12,104 bases of DNA from Bacillota bacterium (GTDB lineage Bacteria > Bacillota > Clostridia > Oscillospirales > Oscillospiraceae): contig JAEXWS010000032.1 in NCBI GenBank assembly GCA_023406225.1, positions 1-12,104 on the forward strand. The letters run 5' to 3'. Position 1 is the stretch's first letter. Every line of letters starts with the position of its first letter. The position numbers and the translations under genes were made by a program. The notes under the pieces are model-generated. The model worked only from the letters and a program-made list of their open reading frames with translations, ran no database searches and was not told the origin of the DNA. Of the stretch, positions 1-6,746 are shown piece by piece.

Positions 1-2911
1 GCCGCAGGGCCCGGGGGATGATGCCATCCTCGCCCGCCGCAGGGCCGCCGGACTCGATCCGGGTCCCCGCCGCCGCCATCTGCCGGGCGTCCAGCCCGAA
101 GAACCTGGACATGGAGTCTCCGTCATAAAACGCGATCCGGTCCTTGCCGTCCTGCTTGGCCTGGTACAGCGCCCGGTCGCACCGCTGGAACAGCGTTTGA
201 AAGTCCGCGCCGTCCGCCGGACAGCGGGAGACGCCCACGCTGCAGCTCACGCGGTGGCTCCCCAGCTCCTCCGCGCACACGCCGTGGAACTGCTCCACGA
301 TCTTCTCCGCCAGTTCCTCCAAAAGCGTCCCGCCGCAGACGTCTCTGGAAAACACCAGAAATTCGTCCCCGCCGAACCGGGAGAGCACGTCTCCCGCCGG
401 GAACAGCGTCTGGAGGCGGGCCGCCGCCTCCGTCAGCACCGTGTCGCCCAGCATGTGTCCGTAAGTGTCGTTGATCTGCTTGAAGTTGTCCAGGTCGATC
501 AGCAGCATGGCGTAGGCCTGGCCCGGCTCAAGCTGCTCCAGCCGCAGCCGGATCTTCTCCCCCGCCGCGTTCTTATTGTAAAGCTGCGTCAGCGAATCCC
601 GCTCGGCGCGGCTGGTCAGTTCCTGGGTCTGTCGCTTTTCCGCGTCGATGTTCAAAATCACGCCCACGGCCTTATAGGGCCTGCCCCCGGCGTCAAACTG
701 CGTGACCGCCCGGATGCGGCACCAGAGATATTTGCCGTCGGCCTTGGCGATGCGCACCTCCGCCTCTCCGTAAGCCACGCCGGAGGCCACGTCCTCCATC
801 AGCTTGACAAAGCACGGGACGTCCGCCGGGAACAGGTGGGAGACGGTCCTGGCCCGGGCGCCGCTGGAAACGGGCTGATAGCCGAAGAGCTTCCACCAGT
901 TGGGAGAGTAGGTGATGTCGTCCCTGGGGATGTCCCACTCGAAGATGATGTCGTTGGTCTGGTCCAGAATGATCTGATACCGCTCCATGCTCAGCCGCAG
1001 CGCCTCCTGGGCCTGCTTGACCTGGGTGATGTCGGTCATGACGCAGTTGATGTACTCTATCCCGTCGCCGCCGGTGACCAGCTCGCTTTTCTCCAGGATC
1101 CAGACCGTCTCTCCGCTCCTGGTGATCACCCGGTACTCCAGCTCCGGCGTCGGCACGGACGCGGACTGCTCCAGGTACTGGCGCAGCACGGTCTGACGGT
1201 CGTCGGGATGGATCATCTCCAGATACCGGTCCTGGAACCGCTCCCGGATCTCCTGACGGCTGTAGCCGAAGAGGATGATGAATTCCTCGTTGACGCCGTT
1301 GATGGTAAACCACCGGTCGTTGCGGCACTGGAGCACGCCCACCGGCAGCTTTTCAACGCCCGGCACGCCGGCGGGCATGAGGGCCCGTTTCCCGCCGCCC
1401 TGCTCCATCTGTTTCCAGACGAACAGGAGCTTGTGGCTCTTGGGATTGTCGATATCCGTCCGGAGGGCGGTGGCCTCATACCAGATATACTCCCCCGTGG
1501 CATGGTGGAACACCCGGTAGGTCCGGGTCCGTTTCAGCAGCCCGCTGCTGAAAAACTCCTCCGTTCCGCCGGTCACCACCCCCAGGGCCTCCTCCCGGTC
1601 GTCCGGGTGGATGCAGGATGCCGCGAAGGCCCGCAGGGACTCCTCAAAGGTTCCGCCCAGCCGCAGGCTCTGGAAGTCCTCGTTGTGCTGGTGGACCAGG
1701 TGGTAAACGCCGCCGTCCATATCCACCTCCAGAACGGTGGCCTCCAGATAACGCAGCAGCGCCAGGTATTTGAGCTGCCCCAGCTCCGGCAGGTCCCGCG
1801 TCTTTTTGGAAGGAACGGCCTTTCGGACGGTTTTTTCGCCCTCCGTCCGGGGAACGCAGCCGTCGGCATAGCTGCGGGAGAACTCATAAAACTGCTCCCG
1901 CACGTTTTTCAGGCACTCCAAAAGCTTGGGGGAGAACGCGCCGCACTCCCCGTTGAGGATCATGGTCATGGCCTTCTCCGGGGGGATGGCCTTTTTATAG
2001 ACCCGGTCGCAGGTCAGCGCGTCGTAGCAGTCCGCCACCGCCGCCGCCTGGGCGCAGATGGGCGTGTTGTCCCCCGCCAGACCGTCGGGATAGCCCCGCC
2101 CGTCCCACCGCTCGTGATGGTAGCGGCAGATGTTGTACGCATAGCCCAGATACTCCTTGTCGCCCATGCGGTCCAGGCCGTCCAGGATCTCGCAGCCCTT
2201 GACCGTGTGGGTCTTCATGATCTCAAACTCCTCCGCCGTCAAACGGCCGGGCTTGTTTAAGATCGTGTCGGGGATGGCGATCTTGCCGATGTCGTGCAGG
2301 GCGGCGGCCTCCGTCATGACGCCGATGGCCCGCTCCGTCAGATCGTACTCCGGGCAGCAGCGCATGACGTTTTCCAGCAGGACCTTCGTGAACATGCGGA
2401 TGCGCAGGACGTGCTGGCCCGTCTCGGCGCTGCGGTGCTCGATCACGGAGGAGAGGGCGTCCATCACCACGTCCCGGGACTCCCGGAGCTTGGCGGCCTG
2501 CTCCTCCACCATCTCCTCCAGGTGCATCTTGTGGCGGTTCAGCTCCACGGCGTTGCGCACCCGCCGCCGGACCACGTGGGCCTCAAAGGGCTTGATGATG
2601 ATATCCGCCGCGCCCAGGTCGAAGGCCCGCACCTCGCTGTCCGCCGAGTCCTCGGAGGTGATGACCACCACGGGGATGCGGGCGAGCAGGCCGTTTTGGG
2701 CCAGCTCCGCCATGACCTGATAGCCGCTTTTCACCGGCATGACCAGGTCCAGCAGTATGGCGGCCAGAGAGTCCCGGTACTGCTTGGCCAGCAGCACCGC
2801 CTGCTCTCCGTTTTCCGCCTCCAGCAGGTTATACTCCTGCTGGAACAGCGTGTGCAGGATGACGCGGTTGACCTCCAGGTCGTCCACGATCAAAATGGTA
2901 TTCCGATCCAC
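1..2911 (-). CDS. Receiver / HD-GYP / PAS / GGDEF cyclic-di-GMP signalling protein (3' end outside window)
   Basis: The visible 970 codons encode a cytoplasmic signalling protein predicted both to make and to break down cyclic-di-GMP. Domains in order: a CheY-like receiver at about 5-120, with phospho-acceptor D55 in LLDLVMP and K107 in IIKPF; an HD-GYP phosphodiesterase at about 145-345, with ALHDIGKIAIPD (H206, D207) and HHERWDGRGYPDGL from 265; three PAS-like modules at about 385-505, 523-635 and 641-765, each with an HPDD or FPAD type turn or a YxWxE/R core; and a GGDEF domain at about 766-930 with the intact motif GGDEF at 847-851. The inhibitory I-site RxxD appears lost (PAGD at 838-841). 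There are no membrane segments or signal peptide, so input is probably through phosphorylation and PAS ligands. The start is GTG at 2911, chosen because AGGAGG (2920-2925) lies 8 nt upstream and the receiver begins directly after it. About 40 residues follow the GGDEF domain before the sequence leaves the window. Confidence 0.93.
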   Translation of the reverse strand, partial: MDRNTILIVDDLEVNRVILHTLFQQEYNLLEAENGEQAVLLAKQYRDSLAAILLDLVMPVKSGYQVMAELAQNGLLARIPVVVITSEDSADSEVRAFDLGAADIIIKPFEAHVVRRRVRNAVELNRHKMHLEEMVEEQAAKLRESRDVVMDALSSVIEHRSAETGQHVLRIRMFTKVLLENVMRCCPEYDLTERAIGVMTEAAALHDIGKIAIPDTILNKPGRLTAEEFEIMKTHTVKGCEILDGLDRMGDKEYLGYAYNICRYHHERWDGRGYPDGLAGDNTPICAQAAAVADCYDALTCDRVYKKAIPPEKAMTMILNGECGAFSPKLLECLKNVREQFYEFSRSYADGCVPRTEGEKTVRKAVPSKKTRDLPELGQLKYLALLRYLEATVLEVDMDGGVYHLVHQHNEDFQSLRLGGTFEESLRAFAASCIHPDDREEALGVVTGGTEEFFSSGLLKRTRTYRVFHHATGEYIWYEATALRTDIDNPKSHKLLFVWKQMEQGGGKRALMPAGVPGVEKLPVGVLQCRNDRWFTINGVNEEFIILFGYSRQEIRERFQDRYLEMIHPDDRQTVLRQYLEQSASVPTPELEYRVITRSGETVWILEKSELVTGGDGIEYINCVMTDITQVKQAQEALRLSMERYQIILDQTNDIIFEWDIPRDDITYSPNWWKLFGYQPVSSGARARTVSHLFPADVPCFVKLMEDVASGVAYGEAEVRIAKADGKYLWCRIRAVTQFDAGGRPYKAVGVILNIDAEKRQTQELTSRAERDSLTQLYNKNAAGEKIRLRLEQLEPGQAYAMLLIDLDNFKQINDTYGHMLGDTVLTEAAARLQTLFPAGDVLSRFGGDEFLVFSRDVCGGTLLEELAEKIVEQFHGVCAEELGSHRVSCSVGVSRCPADGADFQTLFQRCDRALYQAKQDGKDRIAFYDGDSMSRFFGLDARQMAAAGTRIESGGPAAGEDGIIPRALR

Positions 2912-2924
2912 GGCTTGGTCCTCC

Positions 2925-3236
2925 TCACGTCTTAGGCGTTTCTCCGTTCCGTTTTGCGCGTCCTTCGTCCCAGATACGGTACGGGCCGCCGCCCCGCTGC
3001 AAAAGCTTCTCCTCCAGCCATGCGCGCAGCGCGGCCATGCCGTCCTCCGTCCAGGGGAACGTCTCCGTCTCCACGTCCTGCGCGCGCTCAAAGCATATAT
3101 TTTCATAGACCCATGCCTGGATCCGGCCGTCCTCCCGTTTTCCCGTCCTTTGGAGCCGGTAGCGGAACGCGCCCACGGAGCCTGGATAGATCTCCGAGCG
3201 CTGCATAAAAGGAACGTCCAGAAAATCAAATGTCAT
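2925..3236 (-). CDS. Hypothetical protein, 103 aa
   Basis: I do not recognise this family. It is a soluble, charged small protein of 103 residues without signal peptide, membrane segment or cysteine metal motif (single Cys at 48). The N-terminal half is rich in aromatic residues and looks like beta strands (AFRYRLQR, AWVYENICF), followed by a probable amphipathic helix (DGMAALRAWLEEKLLQ, about 65-80) and a basic tail. The ATG at 3236 is preferred because AAAGGAG lies 6 nt upstream; a TTG six codons earlier has no such site. Its TGA stop shares a base with the Shine-Dalgarno of the downstream cyclic-di-GMP enzyme, and only 13 nt separate stop and start, so the two are very likely co-transcribed and perhaps translationally coupled. 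A role linked to that enzyme is inference from position only. Confidence 0.75.
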   Translation of the reverse strand: MTFDFLDVPFMQRSEIYPGSVGAFRYRLQRTGKREDGRIQAWVYENICFERAQDVETETFPWTEDGMAALRAWLEEKLLQRGGGPYRIWDEGRAKRNGETPKT

Positions 3237-3267
3237 GGCGAACTCCTTTGGCAATCAAACTTCTTGA

Positions 3268-3296
3268 ATTATAGCCCACAATCGCCTCCAAAACAA
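3268..3296 (-). promoter_or_regulatory. Promoter of the 103-aa gene / cyclic-di-GMP enzyme operon
   Basis: On the minus strand, a -35 box TTGTTT (3291-3296) and a perfect -10 box TATAAT (3268-3273) are separated by 17 bp. It would give a leader of about 25 nt before the ATG at 3236. It is divergent from the cold-shock promoter, with about 50 bp between the two -35 boxes. Confidence 0.75.
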
Positions 3297-3347
3297 GTCC
3301 GCCGTTCCCCTTTTTCTCAAAGGGCGGGATTTGTCAAAAAGTTTTTC

Positions 3348-3376
3348 TTGACTTCGCCGGCCGCGGCGTGTATACT
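3348..3376 (+). promoter_or_regulatory. Cold-shock gene promoter
   Basis: A -35 box TTGACT (3348-3353) and -10 box TATACT (3371-3376) are separated by exactly 17 bp, near consensus for the housekeeping sigma factor. Transcription should begin near 3383, leaving a leader of about 120 nt before the start codon at 3502. Confidence 0.85.
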
Positions 3377-3382
3377 GATTAC

Positions 3383-3501
3383 CAGTGTTCTAAATGTACG
3401 AATTGATTGCTACAGCCGGTAAGTCAATTTCCATTTTGACTGACCCCGCTGTGGTTTCTTTTTTGCTCTGGAATGCGAATTTTTTTAGGAGGTATCATGT
3501 T
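3383..3501 (+). promoter_or_regulatory. Long 5' leader of the cold-shock gene with imperfect hairpin
   Basis: The predicted untranslated leader of about 120 nt is long for this gene-dense window. It can form an imperfect stem from 3412 to 3452: ACAGC (3412-3416) with GCTGT (3448-3452), GG (3418-3419) with CC (3444-3445), and AGTCAA (3422-3427) with TTGACT (3436-3441), enclosing an 8-nt loop. A U-rich single-stranded stretch (3454-3463) and the Shine-Dalgarno AGGAGG (3487-3492) follow. Long structured leaders that act as thermosensors are known for cspA-type genes; that role here is inferred. Confidence 0.5.
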
Positions 3502-3714
3502 ATGCTTAATGGTACTGTCAAGTGGTTCAACGAGGAAAAGGGATTTGGCTTCATCTCCAACGATGACGGCAGCGGCGATGTGTTTGTCCATTTCTCCGCC
3601 ATCCAGGGCACCGGCTTCCGCACCCTGGCCGAGGGCCAGCACGTGACCTATGAGACTGAGCCGGACCCCAAGGACAGCCGCAAGCTGCGCGCTGTCAACG
3701 TCCAGGCCGTCTGA
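3502..3714 (+). CDS. csp: Cold-shock protein (CspA family), 70 aa
   Basis: A single cold-shock domain of 70 residues, the usual size for the CspA/CspB family. These are small beta-barrel proteins that bind single-stranded RNA and DNA, melt RNA structure and aid translation or antitermination. The family signature is complete: NGTVKWFNEEKGFGFI at residues 3-18 includes RNP-1 (KGFGFI), and DVFVHFSAI at about 26-34 is RNP-2. The C-terminal half (GQHVTYETEPDPKDSRKLRAVNV) is also typical. The start ATG at 3502 has AGGAGG 9 nt upstream; an upstream ATG at 3394 would add 36 unrelated residues and has no ribosome site. It is monocistronic: promoter at 3348-3376 and strong terminator directly after it. 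The single-copy fold is certain; whether it is cold-induced or constitutive cannot be read directly. Confidence 0.97.
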   Translation: MLNGTVKWFNEEKGFGFISNDDGSGDVFVHFSAIQGTGFRTLAEGQHVTYETEPDPKDSRKLRAVNVQAV

Positions 3715-3730
3715 GAGGACTGAACCGTTG

Positions 3731-3767
3731 AAAAGAGGCCCGTTCCTTTCGGAACGGGCCTCTTTTT
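3731..3767. terminator. Bidirectional intrinsic terminator
   Basis: A perfect stem with arms GAGGCCCGTTCC (3735-3746) and its complement (3751-3762), a TTTC loop, flanking A-tract on the left and T5 on the right. It lies between the convergent cold-shock gene (ends 3714) and MerR-type gene (ends 3791) and fits as terminator for both strands. Confidence 0.92.
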
Positions 3768-3790
3768 CCGCGTTTTCGGGCCGGTTTGCC

Positions 3791-4609
3791 TCACTTCTTC
3801 CTCACGGGGTAGCAGACCTCGGTGACCAGCTCGCTTGGATCCCGCGTCTCATAGGGGCTCACGTGGTAAATGCAGAAGGACAGTCCCGCGAACTCATAGC
3901 CGCTGTCCCGCACCCAGCGGGCCACCGACTCATTCACCTCTGAAATTTTATCATAGCTGCCCTTATAGACGGCGGAGGCCATCAGGATCGGCGGCACGGT
4001 CTTGAACTTCACATGGGCGGTGTCCCGGTAGTCCCCCTTCACCGATTTTTGGATCTCCACGTCCACATCCGCCTCCTTGTGCTCGCCGTCATGGAAGATC
4101 GCCAGGGTATAGCAGGGCTCCCCGGGCTGAAGCTCCATTTCCGCCGTCTCCTCCATCAATATCTTCCACAAAAGGCCCTCCTGGTCGTAAGCGGGGATCA
4201 CCTGCCGCACGCTGGCCACCTGCCGTTCCGGCAGTTCCTTCAATGTCACGTTGTACTCCATGGCTGTTCCTTCCTTTCTCAAGTGCTCCATCGCCGTCTC
4301 CAGCAGCCGCAGCCGCTCCGCCGCCGCCCGCGCCTCGGCCTCCAGCTCTTCCCGGCGCTGCCTGAGCGCCCGCTCCACCGCCTCCGGCTCCTCCCACCGC
4401 CGCAGCAGGGCGGAGATGTCCGCCAGGCCGAAGCCCATGTCCCGCAGGGCCGCGATGCGCTGGGCCGTGGGGAGCTGATCCTCGCTGTAATAGCGGTAAT
4501 TGGTGAAGCGGTCGGTGCATTGGGGCGTCAGAAGGCCGATCTCGTCGTAGCGGCGCAACATGCGGACGCTGATGCGGGACAGGATGGAAAAGATTCCGAT
4601 CTTCAGCAT
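3791..4609 (-). CDS. MerR-family transcriptional regulator with GyrI-like effector domain
   Basis: A 272-residue regulator of the BmrR type. Residues 1-70 form the MerR winged helix (RMLRRYDEIGLLTP at 16-29, NYRYYSEDQL at 37-46, then LRDMGFGLADI), residues about 75-112 a long Glu/Arg-rich dimerisation coiled coil, and residues about 117-272 a GyrI-like/SOUL-type ligand domain with the conserved acidic residue E264 in TEVCYPV, matching the position that binds cationic drugs in BmrR. The N-terminus has FSILSRISVRMLRR where most relatives have FSKLS..SVKTLR; otherwise the domain is intact. Start ATG 4609 is preceded by GAGAGG at 9-10 nt; a longer open frame upstream overlaps the dipeptidase gene and is not credible. 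The promoter at 4650-4680 has a 19-bp spacer, so autoregulation is likely. No drug transporter is adjacent, so the effector and other targets are unknown. Confidence 0.93.
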   Translation of the reverse strand: MLKIGIFSILSRISVRMLRRYDEIGLLTPQCTDRFTNYRYYSEDQLPTAQRIAALRDMGFGLADISALLRRWEEPEAVERALRQRREELEAEARAAAERLRLLETAMEHLRKEGTAMEYNVTLKELPERQVASVRQVIPAYDQEGLLWKILMEETAEMELQPGEPCYTLAIFHDGEHKEADVDVEIQKSVKGDYRDTAHVKFKTVPPILMASAVYKGSYDKISEVNESVARWVRDSGYEFAGLSFCIYHVSPYETRDPSELVTEVCYPVRKK

Positions 4610-4649
4610 GACAGGTACCTCTCTGCCGTTGGTTTTTGAGCTCAGGAAC

Positions 4650-4680
4650 AGGATAAACCATGACACCGTGGGAGAGTCAA
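4650..4680 (-). promoter_or_regulatory. MerR-type promoter with 19-bp spacer
   Basis: On the minus strand, -35 TTGACT (4675-4680) and -10 TATCCT (4650-4655) are separated by 19 bp, the distorted spacing that MerR-family activators correct by untwisting DNA. The spacer holds an imperfect dyad centred on CACGGTG (AC...CACGGTG...GT on either side). It lies about 40 bp upstream of the regulator's own start, which indicates autoregulation. An alternative reading with a 17-bp spacer uses TTTATC as -10. Confidence 0.65.
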
Positions 4681-4685
4681 GAGGG

Positions 4686-4725
4686 AAAAAAACAAAATTA
4701 CCGGCTCTTGGGAGCCGGTAATTTT
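4686..4725 (-). terminator. Terminator of the GNAT-PepD gene
   Basis: On the minus strand, a 14-bp perfect stem (4712-4725 with 4694-4707) around the 4-nt loop CCAA, followed by TTTTGTTTTTTT. It begins 6 bp after the dipeptidase stop and ends just before the -35 box of the MerR gene, so the regulator is transcribed separately. Confidence 0.92.
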
Positions 4726-4731
4726 CTGCGC

Positions 4732-6621
4732 TCACCGCAGCCGGCGGAGCACCTCGGCGGTAAAGTTCCAGACCCGCCGGACGGAGGCGACGTGCATCCG
4801 CTCCCGGGGGGTGTGGATATCCGTCAGGTCCGGGCCGATGGACACGCAGTCCAGTCCCGGCAGCTTTCCCGCCAGGATGCCGCACTCCACCCCGGCGTGG
4901 ATGGCCTCCACCCTGGGCTCTTTTCCGTACTGCTCCCGGAACACCTCCAGCATCCGTTCCCGCAGGGGGGAATCCGGCAGATACGCCCAGCCGGGGTAAT
5001 CGCCGGAGACGGAGGTCTCGCCGCCCAGGGCGGCGGTCAGGCAGCGCAGGCGCTCCTTCACCATCTCCTTCTGGCTGTCCAGGCTGCTGCGGACGCAGAA
5101 GGTGGCCTTGACCCGGTCCGGCCCGGTGGAAAGGACCCCCAGATTCAGCGAGGTCTGCACCAGGCCCGCCACGTCCAGGCTCATCTCCTGAACGCCGTTG
5201 GGCGCGCAGGAGAGCAGGCACACGACCCGCTTTGTGGAGGCCGCGTCCATGGGCGTCTCCGCCGCCTCCACCCGCTCCGCCCGGACGAACACCCCCGGGT
5301 CCGCGGCGCGGTACTCCGCCTTGAAAGCCGCATCCAGCTCCGCCGCCGCGGCCAAAGCCGCCTCCGGGTCCGCGGCCGCCGCCAGGGCCACCGTCTCCCG
5401 GGGGATGGCGTTGTCCTTCAGCCCGCCGTCCACCGCCGCCAGCCGCAGGTCCGTCCGCCGGGACATGGCCAGCAGCACCCGGCCGCACAGGATGCTGGAA
5501 TTTCCCAGCCCCCGGTGGATCTCCGTGCCGGAGTGCCCGCCGGAGAGCCCCCCCACCGTGACGCGCAGCATCGCGCCGTCAAAGGGCGCCCGCTCCACGG
5601 GCAGGGCGCAGGTCACCATGCTGCCTCCCGCGCAGCTCACGGTGAACACGCCCTCCACCTCGGAGTCCAGGTTCAGCATCCGCCGGCCCCGGAGAGGCGA
5701 CACGTCCAGCCCCTCCGCCCCCGGCATGCCGACCTCCTCGTCCACGGTGAACACCGCCTCCACCCGGGGATGGGGCAGGCTCTCGTCCTCCAGGACCGCC
5801 AGCATCATCGCCACGGCGATGCCGTCGTCCCCGCCCAGGGTGGTCCCCTCCGCCCAGACGGTCTCGCCGTCGGTCCGAAGGTCCAGGCCCTCCCGCTCCA
5901 TATCCTTCCGGCACTCCGGCGTTTTTTCGCAGACCATGTCCATATGGCCCTGGAGGATCACCGGCTCGCTCTGCTCATAGCCGGCGGACGCCTCCTTGAT
6001 GATGATGACGTTTCCCAGCCCGTCCTGGTAGTGCTCCAGTCCCCGCTCCCGGGCGAACGCCGCGCACCAGTCGCTGACGGCCCGGGTGTTCCGGGACCCG
6101 TGGGGGATGGCGCACAGCTCCTCAAAATAGTGAAAGACGCGCTTTGGTTCCAACTGATCCAATACCTGCATGCCGCTCGCTCCTCTTCGTCTCATATAAA
6201 ATAAGGGATAAGGCCCTCCCTGTTCGTCCGTCTCCGTCCGCCGGAATACTTGAAAGCCCATGCGCTCGTAAAATCCCACCGCCTGTGGATTTTGCACGTT
6301 GACGCACACCTGGTCGACGGAATCATGGGCGATGCCGTGCAGGACCAGCCGCCGTCCCAGGCCCCGCCCCCGCCGATCCGGGTCCACAAACAGCATTTCC
6401 AGCTTTCGCCCGTCCATTCCCATGAACGCCGCGGGCCGCCCGCCCTCCTCCGCCACGATCAGCCGGGGCACGGCCCGGAGCGCCCCGGGGACCTCTCCAG
6501 CGATCCTTTGTATCTCCGATTCCGTCAAAAAGGAATGGGTCGCCCGGACGGACCGTTCCCACACCCCGCAAAGCGCCTGCAAAAGCGCCTCGTCCCGGCG
6601 CTCCGCGCTGTACAGCCGCAT
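4732..6621 (-). CDS. pepD: GNAT acetyltransferase fused in frame to PepD-type aminoacyl-histidine dipeptidase
   Basis: One open frame of 629 residues with two enzymes. Residues 1-150 are a complete GNAT acetyltransferase similar to the YjaB type: acetyl-CoA loop MLFVDPDRRGRGLGRRLV at 76-93 and motif B region NPQAVGFYERMGF at 111-123. Residues 151-629 are a full-length (479 aa) PepD/M20C zinc dipeptidase that cleaves Xaa-His and other dipeptides in the cytoplasm. Counting from its own Met, the metal-site motifs are GHMDMVCE (H76, D78), GGDDG (D115), VDEEVG (E145, E146), NLDSE (D169), and a C-terminal DIHTPRERMH. The GNAT sequence ends where relatives normally stop (YPLFYM), then four to seven linker residues lead directly into the dipeptidase Met at 6171, which has its own AGAGGAG site. 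A fused product, a separate dipeptidase, or both are possible. Start ATG 6621 has GAGGTG 5 nt upstream. It has its own promoter and terminator. Confidence 0.9.
   Translation of the reverse strand: MRLYSAERRDEALLQALCGVWERSVRATHSFLTESEIQRIAGEVPGALRAVPRLIVAEEGGRPAAFMGMDGRKLEMLFVDPDRRGRGLGRRLVLHGIAHDSVDQVCVNVQNPQAVGFYERMGFQVFRRTETDEQGGPYPLFYMRRRGASGMQVLDQLEPKRVFHYFEELCAIPHGSRNTRAVSDWCAAFARERGLEHYQDGLGNVIIIKEASAGYEQSEPVILQGHMDMVCEKTPECRKDMEREGLDLRTDGETVWAEGTTLGGDDGIAVAMMLAVLEDESLPHPRVEAVFTVDEEVGMPGAEGLDVSPLRGRRMLNLDSEVEGVFTVSCAGGSMVTCALPVERAPFDGAMLRVTVGGLSGGHSGTEIHRGLGNSSILCGRVLLAMSRRTDLRLAAVDGGLKDNAIPRETVALAAAADPEAALAAAAELDAAFKAEYRAADPGVFVRAERVEAAETPMDAASTKRVVCLLSCAPNGVQEMSLDVAGLVQTSLNLGVLSTGPDRVKATFCVRSSLDSQKEMVKERLRCLTAALGGETSVSGDYPGWAYLPDSPLRERMLEVFREQYGKEPRVEAIHAGVECGILAGKLPGLDCVSIGPDLTDIHTPRERMHVASVRRVWNFTAEVLRRLR
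6169..6186 (-). promoter_or_regulatory. Internal ribosome binding site and start of the dipeptidase part
   Basis: Inside the fused frame, AGAGGAG (6180-6186) precedes ATG (6171-6169) by 8 nt. The ATG is exactly the expected first codon of a stand-alone PepD. It therefore allows an independent 479-residue dipeptidase from the same message. Confidence 0.65.
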
Positions 6622-6645
6622 CTTCCCACCTCGTTTCTTTTTCTC

Positions 6646-6674
6646 AGTCTATCACCGCGCCCGCGCCCCGTCAA
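6646..6674 (-). promoter_or_regulatory. Promoter of the GNAT-PepD gene
   Basis: On the minus strand, -35 TTGACG (6669-6674) and -10 TAGACT (6646-6651) with a 17-bp spacer, about 25 bp upstream of the ATG at 6621. It starts immediately after the terminator of the upstream aldolase gene. Confidence 0.7.
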
Positions 6675-6677
6675 ATC

Positions 6678-6717
6678 AAAACCGCTCCCCGGGCCAAAAG
6701 CCCCGCGGAGCGGTTTT
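6678..6717 (-). terminator. Terminator of the aldolase gene
   Basis: Outer stem of 11 bp, AAAACCGCTCC paired with GGAGCGGTTTT (6707-6717 and 6678-6688), with further GC pairing inside. The downstream tail on the minus strand is TTTTGATTTG, only moderately T-rich. It lies 30 bp past the aldolase stop. Confidence 0.75.
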
Positions 6718-6746
6718 GTTCTCTCATATCATTAAAAAGAGCGTTC

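Noticed and set aside
197..2260. 687-codon open frame on the plus strand
   Set aside because: It is antisense to the PAS/GGDEF/HD-GYP gene, has low-complexity Leu/Val/Asp/Gly composition, no domain motif and no ribosome site. Long antisense frames are expected in GC-rich coding DNA.
3308..3324. Inverted repeat CCCTTT / AAAGGG between the divergent promoters
   Set aside because: Only six base pairs with no link to a promoter position or a second copy; it may be chance.
3394..3501. Upstream start for the cold-shock protein
   Set aside because: It lacks a ribosome site, adds 36 residues not found in the family, and lies only about 10 nt from the predicted transcription start.
4610..5488. Long N-terminal extension of the MerR gene
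   Set aside because: It would overlap the dipeptidase gene in another frame and cross a strong terminator and the MerR promoter; the HTH domain begins at the Met at 4609.
4660..6204. 514-codon open frame on the plus strand
   Set aside because: It is antisense to the PepD part and repetitive in His/Gln/Arg/Gly; no motif or promoter.
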